Source: an uncultured Rhodospirillales bacterium | GTDB taxonomy: Bacteria > Pseudomonadota > Alphaproteobacteria > Acetobacterales > Acetobacteraceae | Assembly (NCBI GenBank): GCA_903932545.1 | Contig: CAIZGT010000354.1 | Location: forward strand, 1 to 5,421 | DNA length: 5,421 bases | Reading direction: 5' to 3' | Shown: positions 1 through 5,421 of the stretch, in pieces | Numbering within the stretch: position 1 is the stretch's first letter | Layout: each line of letters begins with the position of its first letter | Notes under the pieces: model-generated | Seen by the model: the letters and a program-made list of their open reading frames with translations, nothing else | What the model was told of the DNA's origin: nothing | Databases searched by the model: none | Translations under genes and position numbers: made by a program

Positions 1-557
1 ATCAAATCGGTGCGCAGCGTCTCGGCGGTCAGCACGTCCAGCGCCGAAAACGGCTCGTCCATCAGCAGAAGATCGGGATGCACCACCAAGGCACGCGCAA
101 GGCCCACGCGCTGGCGCATGCCGCCCGAAAGTTCCTTCGGATAGGCACTTTCATAGCCGCCCAAGCCGATCAGATCGATGGCATCCTCGGCCCGACGCTC
201 ACGCTCATCGCGCGGGATACCGAGGGCTTCGAGGCCGAGTTCGACGTTTTCCTGCACCGTCAACCACGGGAACAGCGCAAAGCTCTGGAACACCATCGCC
301 ACGCCATCCGCCGGGCCAGTGAGATCCTTGCCGCGCCACTTGACCTCGCCCGCCGTGGGCTTGAGCAGGCCGGAGACGATACGGAGCAAGGTGGATTTGC
401 CGGAGCCGGAGCGCCCGAGCAGACCCACAACTTCGCCGCTGCTGATCGTGACGTTCACGTCGTCAAGCACCGTCAAATCAGAGGCGCTGTCTTTGTGATA
501 GGCCTGCCGACAGCCGCGCACTTCGACGAGATTCATCTTGGGGGGAAGACCGTCCAT
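1..557 (-). CDS. ABC transporter ATP-binding protein, nitrate/sulfonate/taurine-type (partial, C-terminus outside window)
   Basis: This is the nucleotide-binding subunit that powers the permease encoded just upstream; it would sit on the cytoplasmic face of the inner membrane. The 185 visible residues show Walker A GRSGSGKST (48-56), the Q-loop in VFQSFALFPW (Gln91), the signature LSGGMRQR (143-150), Walker B LLLMDEP (163-169) and the D-loop SALD (171-174). The H-loop histidine lies beyond the left edge. The FPWLTVQENV stretch after the Q-loop is typical of the nitrate/sulfonate/bicarbonate import ATPases (COG1116). Relatives paired with fused permeases often carry an extra C-terminal AAA-associated domain, which cannot be checked here. 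The ATG at 557 is chosen because AGGAA (565-569) sits 7 nt upstream; a GTG at 563 is too close to that site, and a second ATG at 536 is possible. It lies 34 nt after the permease stop, so the two are probably one operon. Substrate unknown. Confidence 0.93.
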   Translation of the reverse strand, partial: MDGLPPKMNLVEVRGCRQAYHKDSASDLTVLDDVNVTISSGEVVGLLGRSGSGKSTLLRIVSGLLKPTAGEVKWRGKDLTGPADGVAMVFQSFALFPWLTVQENVELGLEALGIPRDERERRAEDAIDLIGLGGYESAYPKELSGGMRQRVGLARALVVHPDLLLMDEPFSALDVLTAETLRTDL

Positions 558-564
558 CGTCACA

Positions 565-570
565 TTCCTA
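565..570 (-). promoter_or_regulatory. Ribosome binding site of the ABC ATPase
   Basis: On the minus strand this reads TAGGAA, placed 7 nt before the ATG at 557 inside the 34 nt gap after the permease stop codon. It decides the ATPase start and shows that this gene can be initiated independently rather than by overlap coupling. Confidence 0.6.
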
Positions 571-591
571 GAAGTATCAGAGGGTCGTGTA

Positions 592-2325
592 TCACAGGGT
601 CAATCGGCGGGTGGCGTAGGCATAAAGCGGGCGCCAGAGCACGCGGTTGAAACCGAGGACAAAGGCGGACATCACCGCCACGCCCAACACCACGCGAGCG
701 AAGTTTCCGTCGGTCGTCGCCTGGGCGATATAGGCACCAAGACCGTGCGCCTGAAGCTTGTCGTCACCCCAACTCGCCACTTCAGCTACAATCGAGGCGT
801 TCCACGAACCACCCGAAGCCGTGATGGCGCCGGTGACGTAGTAGGGGAAAATGCCGGGCAAGATCACGCGCCGCCACCAGAGCAGGCCACCGACGCGGAA
901 GTTCTTCGCCGCTTCCTGCAAATCGCCAGGGAAGGCCGAGGCACCGGCGATGACATTGAACAGAATATACCACTGGGTGCCCAGGATCATCAGCGGCGTC
1001 AGCCAGATGTCGGAATTGCCGTGGTATTTTACGATTAGGATAACGAAAATCGGGAAGAACAAATTGGCCGGGAAGGCGGCGGCGAACTGCACCACCACCT
1101 GCACCTTGCGCGCCAATTCTGGACGCAGGCCGATATAGACGCCCACTGGCACCCAGAGCAGGCTTGCAAGGGCAATGAGCACCACCACGCGGATCATGGT
1201 GTAGAAGCCCATCAGCACCGCCTCGCCGACATCACCCAAGCCGATATTCTGGCTGAGCACGTAGTTTACGATCGTCCAGACCGCCCAGCCGACCACCAGC
1301 GCGGTTACAGTGTAAAACACCCCATCGCCGAGCTTTGAGGGCTCGTCGTGGCGCTCCTGCGCGCTGAAGCTCGGCAGTTCAAGGCGCAGGCTGGCGAAGC
1401 GCTGCAACAGCCCGCCCATCGCGTCCATCACCACGCTGAGCACATGCGTGCGGCGGAGGAGCTTGAGCACCCAAGGGTCTTGCGCCACAGCACCGGCGGT
1501 GAGTTCCATGCGGAACTTCGCCGACCACGCCACCAACGGGCGGAACAGCAATTGGTCGTAAGCGAGAATGACGACAAACATCGCCATAATCGCCCACCAG
1601 ATTGAGGTCATCGAACGCTGTTCAAGCGCAACGGAGACGTAGGAGCCGATGCCTGGCAGCGTCCAGGTTTTGTCGCCGAGCGTGATCGCCTCAGAAGCAA
1701 CCACAAAGAACCAGCCACCGGACATCGACAGCATCATGTTCCACACCAGTCCCGGCATCGAAAACGGCACTTCCAACCGCCAGAACCGTTGCCAGCCGGA
1801 GAGGCGGAACGCGCGCGATGCTTCCACCAAATCGGGCGGCAGAGTGGTGAGCGACTGATACATTGAGAACGCCATGTTCCAGGCCTGACTGGTAAACACG
1901 GCGAAGATCGCCGCCAATTCCAGACCTGCCACTTGGCCGGGGAACAGCCCCATGAAGAACGCCGTGGTGAAGGTGAGAAAGCCCAGGATCGGCACGGATT
2001 GCAGGATATCGAGTATCGGCACCAGGATAAGGCCCGCGCGCCTGCTCTTGGCGGCCAAAGGTGCCACGGTGAACGTGAACACGAGCGAGGCAAACAACGC
2101 CATAAACATCCGCAACGTGGTGCGAATGGCGTATTCGGGCAGGTTGGAAGGGTCAAGCGAGACCGCAATCGCATCCGGCGCGTCAATCGGCATGAAGGTT
2201 TCGGGGGTGACATGCACCAGGGCGACGATCCCGGCGAACACACACGCTATTGCTAGCCCATCCCATATATTGGGCAGGCGACGTCCAGCAGAGAGTGAGG
2301 CGGGGATGGGTCGCGACATCAGCAT
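592..2325 (-). CDS. ABC transporter permease with two fused transmembrane domains (anion-type, COG4986-like)
   Basis: An inner-membrane permease of 577 residues in which two binding-protein-dependent transport domains are joined in one chain, so a single polypeptide can supply both halves of the channel. Each half has its own cytoplasmic EAA loop for docking the ATPase: E168-A-S to P187 and E471-A-A to P490, 303 residues apart. Each half also ends alike, DQLLFRPL (257-264) against NRVLWRPL (560-567), again offset by 303. Hydrophobic segments lie near 22-40, 71-90, 99-128, 135-155, 195-215 and 242-261, with a matching set at about 336-357, 377-400, 410-432, 441-461, 495-515 and 543-560. A linker rich in charged residues (about 265-335) joins the halves. 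This layout matches the duplicated anion-transport permeases of COG4986, which pair with nitrate/sulfonate-type ATPases such as the one downstream. Substrate cannot be deduced. The start is uncertain: ATG at 2325 or 2319 is possible, and only a weak GGA lies upstream of either. An in-frame upstream reading frame precedes it (2338-2388). Confidence 0.9.
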   Translation of the reverse strand: MLMSRPIPASLSAGRRLPNIWDGLAIACVFAGIVALVHVTPETFMPIDAPDAIAVSLDPSNLPEYAIRTTLRMFMALFASLVFTFTVAPLAAKSRRAGLILVPILDILQSVPILGFLTFTTAFFMGLFPGQVAGLELAAIFAVFTSQAWNMAFSMYQSLTTLPPDLVEASRAFRLSGWQRFWRLEVPFSMPGLVWNMMLSMSGGWFFVVASEAITLGDKTWTLPGIGSYVSVALEQRSMTSIWWAIMAMFVVILAYDQLLFRPLVAWSAKFRMELTAGAVAQDPWVLKLLRRTHVLSVVMDAMGGLLQRFASLRLELPSFSAQERHDEPSKLGDGVFYTVTALVVGWAVWTIVNYVLSQNIGLGDVGEAVLMGFYTMIRVVVLIALASLLWVPVGVYIGLRPELARKVQVVVQFAAAFPANLFFPIFVILIVKYHGNSDIWLTPLMILGTQWYILFNVIAGASAFPGDLQEAAKNFRVGGLLWWRRVILPGIFPYYVTGAITASGGSWNASIVAEVASWGDDKLQAHGLGAYIAQATTDGNFARVVLGVAVMSAFVLGFNRVLWRPLYAYATRRLTL

Positions 2326-2337
2326 GTATCCAGACTG

Positions 2338-2388
2338 TCAAAACGGCATGCGAAGGGCTGAGGCGAGGCTGGTATAACAATCAAGCAT
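2338..2388 (-). CDS. Possible 16-residue upstream ORF (leader peptide) before the permease, in frame with it
   Basis: The minus strand reads ATG at 2388 through TGA at 2338-2340 and encodes MLDCYTSLASALRMPF. It is preceded, with 5 nt spacing, by GAGGTGA (2394-2400), the best Shine-Dalgarno sequence in the window. The permease ATG follows 12 nt after the stop and is in the same frame, so without the TGA the permease would simply gain 21 N-terminal residues. Three readings are possible: a regulatory or coupling leader ORF, an ancestral longer N-terminus cut off by a nonsense change, or chance. The peptide resembles nothing I recognise. Existence of the frame is seen directly; that it is translated is inference. 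Confidence 0.35.
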   Translation of the reverse strand: MLDCYTSLASALRMPF

Positions 2389-2393
2389 CGCTG

Positions 2394-2400
2394 TCACCTC
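2394..2400 (-). promoter_or_regulatory. Strong Shine-Dalgarno sequence GAGGTGA
   Basis: Seven consecutive bases match the ideal anti-16S sequence (within AGGAGGTGATC), 5 nt before the ATG at 2388. No long open frame starts there; only the 16-codon frame ending in TGA does. The permease itself, starting 63 nt further on, has only a weak site, so this one may feed ribosomes to it through reinitiation. Confidence 0.45.
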
Positions 2401-2401
2401 A

Positions 2402-2428
2402 TTGCGCCGTGGCGTTTTTGTGACGCAA
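2402..2428 (-). repeat. Imperfect inverted repeat downstream of dut
   Basis: In the minus-strand transcript TTGCGTC pairs with GGCGCAA (7 bp including one G-U), enclosing a 13 nt loop. It starts 8 nt after the dut stop and ends one base before the strong Shine-Dalgarno sequence. No T-run follows, so it is not a standard terminator. It could protect the dut mRNA end, influence translation of the upstream frame, or be chance. Confidence 0.3.
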
Positions 2429-2436
2429 AGCCTTGG

Positions 2437-2907
2437 TTATCCGCCGTTTGACGACTTCACCCCGGTGCTACCAAATCCTCCGGCGCCGCGCGCTGTTTGA
2501 TCCAGGCTCAAAACTTCCACAAACTCGGCCCGAATCACCGGGGCGAGCACGGCTTGGGCGATGCGCATGCCACGGGTGACGGTGAAGGCATCGCTGCCAG
2601 TGTTGAGCACAATCACCCCAATTTCACCGCGATAATCTTCATCAATCGTTCCTGGAGCGTTGGGCACTGTGATGCCGTTTTTGAGTGCCAGACCGGAGCG
2701 TGGCCGGATTTGAAGCTCATAGTCCGGCGGCAACGCGATCGCTAACCCGGTTGGCACCAAAGCGCGCGCGCCAGGGGCAATCACCAGATCGGCGGTAATC
2801 GCTGCCAGCAGATCCATACCCGCTGCCCCTGGTGTGGCATAGCTCGGAAGGGCCAGGCCCTCGGAATGCGGCAGGCGCATGACGCGGACAGCAACTGGGG
2901 TCGTCAT
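2437..2907 (-). CDS. dut: Deoxyuridine 5'-triphosphate nucleotidohydrolase (dUTPase)
   Basis: A cytoplasmic homotrimeric enzyme that hydrolyses dUTP to dUMP and pyrophosphate, keeping uracil out of DNA and supplying dUMP for thymidylate synthesis. The 156 residues are a normal length for the family and all five conserved motifs are present: AGMDLLA (29-35), RPRSGLALK (68-76), NAPGTIDEDYRGEI (83-96, with catalytic Asp89 and the uracil-stacking Tyr92), GMRIAQAVLAP (113-123) and the glycine-rich RGAGGFGSTG near the C-terminus (140-149). The open frame extends upstream to 2973, but the ATG at 2907 is chosen because the protein then begins like its relatives, GGAGA lies 7 nt upstream, and it forms an ATGA overlap with the coaBC stop. 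The overlap suggests translational coupling. The gene appears intact. Confidence 0.97.
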   Translation of the reverse strand: MTTPVAVRVMRLPHSEGLALPSYATPGAAGMDLLAAITADLVIAPGARALVPTGLAIALPPDYELQIRPRSGLALKNGITVPNAPGTIDEDYRGEIGVIVLNTGSDAFTVTRGMRIAQAVLAPVIRAEFVEVLSLDQTARGAGGFGSTGVKSSNGG

Positions 2908-4100
2908 ACAAAAATCTCCGCCATCCGCGTCGCCAGCCTGCGCGCCACTTCGTCTGTGGACATTCGCGGCCACGTCTCCACGCCCTCAGCAGTCACGAGA
3001 TGCACCTCGTTTTCAACTCCGCCCATGATGCCTGTCCCTTCGGCCACATCATTCGCCACAATCCAGTCACAGCCCTTGCGCGCGCGCTTGGCGGTAGCGT
3101 GGGCGAGTAGATCATGCGTCTCCGCCGCAAACCCCACCACCAGTCTGGGGCGTGGGTTGGCATGGGCGATAGTGGCGAGGATGTCAGGATTAAGGGTTAA
3201 CGCCAGCGATGGCAGAGCAACATCGGGGGATTTCTTCAGCTTCAGATTGGCCGCCTCGGTGCGCCAATCGGCCACGGCGGCGGCGAAAACGGCGACGTCA
3301 GCCGGCAGTGCCGCCTCGCACGCTACCAGCATCTCGCGCGCAGTCTCTACGCGCACCAGCGTCACGTCGGCGGGCGGAGCCAAAGACACCGGGCCGCTGA
3401 CCAGCGTGACCCGCGCGCCCAATTCCGCCAGCGCTGCGGCAATCGCATAGCCCTGGCGGCCTGATGAGCGGTTGGCGATATAGCGCACCGGATCAATCGG
3501 CTCATGCGTCGGCCCGGCCGTTACCAGCGCGTGCTTGCCCGTAAGTGGCTTCGGACGGACCAGCAATGCATCGATGATCGCGAGGATTTCGGCGGGCTCC
3601 GCAAGGCGGCCAAAGCCATATTCGTTGCAGGCCATCGCGCCCTCATTCGGACCCACAAATGCGACGCCGCGATGTTTGAGGGTAGCGATATTGGCCTGGG
3701 TTGCCGCGTGCTCCCACATCCGCACATTCATCGCAGGTGCCACGAGTACATGCTTGTCGGTGGCGAGCAGCAGCGTGGTGGCGAGGTCAGACGCCATGCC
3801 CCCCGCCATTTGGGCGAGGATATTGGCTGAAGCAGGTGCAACCACCACCAGATCAGCCGCGCGGGAGAGCTGAATATGCCCCATCTCGCTCTCATCGGTG
3901 AGCGAGAATAATTCGGTGTAAACCCGGCTCTCGCTGAGCGCCTGCAACGACAATGGGGTGACGAATTCCGCCCCTGCGCGGGTCAGCACGCAGGTTACGC
4001 CAGCACCCGCCTTGCGCAGCAGTCGCACCAATTCTAGCGCCTTGTAGGCGGCGATACCGCCCGAGACGATGAGGAGGATGCGCTTGCTGGCCAGGCTCAC
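2904..4100 (-). CDS. coaBC: Bifunctional phosphopantothenoylcysteine decarboxylase / phosphopantothenate-cysteine ligase
   Basis: Catalyses two consecutive steps of coenzyme A synthesis in the cytoplasm: CTP-dependent joining of 4'-phosphopantothenate to cysteine (CoaB), then FMN-dependent decarboxylation to 4'-phosphopantetheine (CoaC). The N-terminal CoaC domain (about 1-180) shows GGIAAYK (14-20), the catalytic His75 in HIQLSR, PAMNVRMW with Asn125, and Cys158 in GAMACNEYGFGRL; these three residues fall at the same numbers as in the E. coli enzyme. The CoaB domain (about 185-398) shows AGPTHEPIDPVRYIANRSSG (194-213, with Asn209), AAVADWR (273-279), a KLKK segment (286-289) carrying the expected lysine, and VVGFAAET (320-327). 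Length of 398 residues is normal. The start is a GTG at 4100, which overlaps the ubiE stop as GTGA; no clear Shine-Dalgarno sequence precedes it, so translation probably depends on ubiE. It in turn overlaps dut by 4 nt. Confidence 0.97.
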   Translation of the reverse strand: MSLASKRILLIVSGGIAAYKALELVRLLRKAGAGVTCVLTRAGAEFVTPLSLQALSESRVYTELFSLTDESEMGHIQLSRAADLVVVAPASANILAQMAGGMASDLATTLLLATDKHVLVAPAMNVRMWEHAATQANIATLKHRGVAFVGPNEGAMACNEYGFGRLAEPAEILAIIDALLVRPKPLTGKHALVTAGPTHEPIDPVRYIANRSSGRQGYAIAAALAELGARVTLVSGPVSLAPPADVTLVRVETAREMLVACEAALPADVAVFAAAVADWRTEAANLKLKKSPDVALPSLALTLNPDILATIAHANPRPRLVVGFAAETHDLLAHATAKRARKGCDWIVANDVAEGTGIMGGVENEVHLVTAEGVETWPRMSTDEVARRLATRMAEIFV

Positions 4101-4864
4101 AGGCGCCAGCCGGTGTGGATGGCGGCAATCCCGCCGGACAGATTGCGGACCCGCACCTGCTCAAGGCCAGCATTGCGCATCATCCCGGCGAGTTCTGCCT
4201 GATCGGGCATCATACGGATGCTCTCGGCGAGATACTGGTAGCTGTCGGCATCCTTCGCCACGATCTGGCCGAGCTTGGGCAACACTTTGAACGACCAAGC
4301 ATCATAGATCGGGCTCAAAGCTGCAACCTGCACGCGGGAGAATTCGAGGCATGCGAAGCGTCCACCAGGGCGCAGCACGCGGCGCACTTCGGCGAGCACC
4401 GCATCTTTGTCGGTGCAGTTGCGCAGGCCGAACGCCATCGAGACGGTATCAACCGAGCGATCCGGCAACGGAAGCTTCTCGGCATCAGCGGTCAGAAACG
4501 TGATCTCGTCGGAAAAGCCGCGCTTGATCGCCCGGTCGCGGCCAACAGTGAGCATCGAGGGATTGATATCGGACAGAACGGCTGGACCACCGCCCGCTTC
4601 GAGCCAGCCGAAGGTGATATCGCCGGTGCCGCCTGCCAGATCGAGCAGGTCGCGCTGCTTTGAGGGTGCGAGCACGTTGATAAAAATCCGCTTCCAGATG
4701 CGATGAATGCCCAACGACATCAAATCGTTCATCAGGTCGTATTTCGGTGCCACGCTGTCGAACACCTCGCGCACCATCGTTTTCTTGTCGTCGCGCTTGA
4801 CGCGGCGATAGCCGAAATCGATCTCATCGGGGGAGGTCTGGGATTGGGTGCTATTGTCGCTCAT
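4097..4864 (-). CDS. ubiE: Ubiquinone/menaquinone biosynthesis C-methyltransferase UbiE
   Basis: An S-adenosylmethionine-dependent enzyme that C-methylates the benzoquinol ring of the ubiquinone precursor (and demethylmenaquinol in species that make menaquinone). The 255 residues are the usual length. The UbiE signature YDxMNxxMSxxxHxxW is exact at 42-57. The SAM-binding motif LDLAGGTGD is at 74-82, the acidic end of the next strand is in SDINPSML (98-105), AFGLRN is at 144-149, and the second family signature RVLRPGGRFACLEFS is at 162-176 with Arg in place of the usual Lys at its fourth position. The ATG at 4864 is chosen over a GTG at 4870. No Shine-Dalgarno sequence precedes either, so a leaderless or very short-leader mRNA is possible. 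It is first in the minus-strand run and divergent from mutM. The usual alphaproteobacterial neighbour ubiB does not follow it. Confidence 0.96.
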   Translation of the reverse strand: MSDNSTQSQTSPDEIDFGYRRVKRDDKKTMVREVFDSVAPKYDLMNDLMSLGIHRIWKRIFINVLAPSKQRDLLDLAGGTGDITFGWLEAGGGPAVLSDINPSMLTVGRDRAIKRGFSDEITFLTADAEKLPLPDRSVDTVSMAFGLRNCTDKDAVLAEVRRVLRPGGRFACLEFSRVQVAALSPIYDAWSFKVLPKLGQIVAKDADSYQYLAESIRMMPDQAELAGMMRNAGLEQVRVRNLSGGIAAIHTGWRL

Positions 4865-4873
4865 GCACACACT

Positions 4874-4879
4874 CTATAG
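4874..4879. promoter_or_regulatory. Candidate shared -10 element between ubiE and mutM
   Basis: CTATAG is its own reverse complement and lies almost centrally in the 26 bp between the two divergent ATG codons. Read as TATAGC (+ strand) or TATAGA (- strand), it matches four of six bases of TATAAT. It would place transcription starts within a few bases of each ATG. A weak TTGTCG (4854-4859) could be a -35 for mutM at 15 bp spacing; no -35 is evident for ubiE. Prediction only. Confidence 0.35.
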
Positions 4880-4890
4880 CGTCCCGCGTC

Positions 4891-5421
4891 ATGCCGGAAC
4901 TCCCTGAAGTTGAAACCGTGATGCGCGGCCTGGAAGTCGCTCTGCTGGGGCGCAAAATCGCCCGTGCGGAGTTGCGACGCGACGATCTGCGCTGGAAAGT
5001 ACCGCCTGAATTGCCGCGTGTGCTGATCGGGGCAGTTGTTGCCAGCTTCCGTCGGCGCGCGAAATACATCCTCATGCGGCTGGATCAGCGCCCGAGCGTG
5101 TTGATCCATCTTGGCATGTCCGGCCGCATGAATATCGGCGTGGTCGGCCAGAATGAGGCGCCGCCGCATGAACATCTGTTGATCGAAACCGAGTGCGGCA
5201 CCCGCATTGGATTCGTTGATCCACGCCGGTTCGGCGCTCTTGATCTGATCGACATAGCGCGGGAGGACAATCACAAGCTGCTCGTCGATCTGGGGCCAGA
5301 GCCGCTATCGCCAGCGTTCAGCGCCGCACATCTGGCAGCACGCTTGGCCGGGCGGATCACCCCGATCAAGGCGGCGTTGCTCGACCAACACAATGTGGCG
5401 GGACTGGGGAATATCTATGTC
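4891..5421 (+). CDS. mutM: Formamidopyrimidine-DNA glycosylase MutM/Fpg (partial, C-terminus outside window)
   Basis: A base-excision repair enzyme that removes 8-oxoguanine and formamidopyrimidines and cuts the resulting abasic site. The 177 visible residues begin MPELPEVET, so after Met removal the essential N-terminal proline (Schiff-base nucleophile) and the following glutamate are in place; this fixes the start. Also present are Lys58 in RRRAKYIL (Lys57 in mature numbering), HLGMSGR (73-79, with the intercalating Met76), DPRRFG (110-115, with the Arg and Phe that fill the gap left by the flipped base), LGPEPLS, the ITPIKAALLDQ helix and VAGLGNIYV at the window end. The C-terminal zinc finger expected in a protein of about 270-280 residues lies beyond the edge. 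No Shine-Dalgarno sequence precedes the ATG. The frame has no stop inside the window and appears intact. Endonuclease VIII (Nei) is less likely because the N-terminus and the HLGMSGR and DPRRFG motifs are Fpg-like. Confidence 0.97.
   Translation, partial: MPELPEVETVMRGLEVALLGRKIARAELRRDDLRWKVPPELPRVLIGAVVASFRRRAKYILMRLDQRPSVLIHLGMSGRMNIGVVGQNEAPPHEHLLIETECGTRIGFVDPRRFGALDLIDIAREDNHKLLVDLGPEPLSPAFSAAHLAARLAGRITPIKAALLDQHNVAGLGNIYV

Larger units (their letters stand above)
2326..2436. other. Intergenic gap between dut and the ABC permease
   Basis: This is the only sizeable non-coding gap in the window (111 bp). It holds the 16-codon upstream frame, its Shine-Dalgarno sequence and an imperfect inverted repeat (2402-2428). 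No convincing promoter is visible on the minus strand. A perfect TTGACA (2337-2342) has no -10 box at proper distance, and GTGACA (2393-2398) is only 14-15 nt from TTATAC/TATACC. No intrinsic terminator follows dut, so read-through from the upstream housekeeping genes into the transporter is possible. Confidence 0.6.

Noticed and set aside
78..650. 190-codon + strand frame over the ABC ATPase
   Set aside because: It lies opposite the Walker A, signature and Walker B motifs of the ATPase and has a low-complexity, His/Arg/Ala-rich composition typical of antisense shadows.
2264..2276. Near-palindrome CCCATATATTGGG
   Set aside because: It falls within permease codons for the conserved-looking LPNIWDG segment. 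It is short, with an AT-rich core, and there is no sign of an operator context.
2337..2342. Perfect TTGACA (-35-like) on the minus strand just before the permease start
   Set aside because: No -10-like hexamer occurs 15-19 nt downstream, and the resulting transcript would start inside the permease coding region. It overlaps the TGA of the upstream frame by chance.
2405..2419. GC stem followed by TTTTT on the + strand (terminator-like)
   Set aside because: The stem is only 3-4 bp, and no + strand gene ends upstream of it.
2908..2973. N-terminal extension of dut up to 2973
   Set aside because: It would overlap the coaBC C-terminus by about 70 nt and add 22 residues not seen in dUTPases. The ATG at 2907 has a good Shine-Dalgarno sequence and the classic ATGA overlap.
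2866..3450. 194-codon + strand frame over coaBC
   Set aside because: A Ser/Ala/Thr-rich translation with no domain, fully antisense to the conserved CoaB half.
4115..4663. 182-codon open frame on the + strand, antisense to ubiE
   Set aside because: ubiE on the opposite strand carries every family motif across this stretch. The antisense protein shows no recognisable domain and is explained by the base composition of high-GC coding DNA.

Overview
The window looks like part of an alphaproteobacterial chromosome. The protein sequences, the moderately high GC content and the housekeeping gene order (mutM divergent from ubiE, then coaBC and dut) all fit that class. The order Acetobacterales/Rhodospirillales is plausible, but this is inference and a finer placement is not supported.

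From right to left: mutM (4891 to the right edge, + strand, cut by the window end) encodes the formamidopyrimidine-DNA glycosylase that removes oxidised purines. Divergent from it, with only 26 bp between the two start codons, a tightly packed minus-strand set begins: ubiE (quinone C-methyltransferase), coaBC (bifunctional coenzyme A biosynthesis enzyme) and dut (dUTPase). ubiE/coaBC and coaBC/dut each overlap by 4 nt (GTGA and ATGA), so translation is probably coupled along the run. The ubiB gene that often sits between ubiE and coaBC in alphaproteobacteria is absent here.

After a 111 bp gap on the same strand comes an ABC importer. It has a 577-residue permease made of two tandem transmembrane domains, followed 34 nt later by an ATPase of the nitrate/sulfonate/taurine type that runs off the left edge. 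No substrate-binding protein is visible and the substrate cannot be named. The 111 bp gap holds a 16-codon upstream reading frame with a very strong Shine-Dalgarno sequence. It is in frame with the permease and separated from it by a single TGA.

Most of the window is ordinary housekeeping DNA. The points worth a second look are the upstream frame before the permease, the shared palindromic CTATAG between two start codons that lack a Shine-Dalgarno sequence, the missing ubiB, and the fused double permease. I found no RNA genes, mobile elements, CRISPR arrays or convincing intrinsic terminators.
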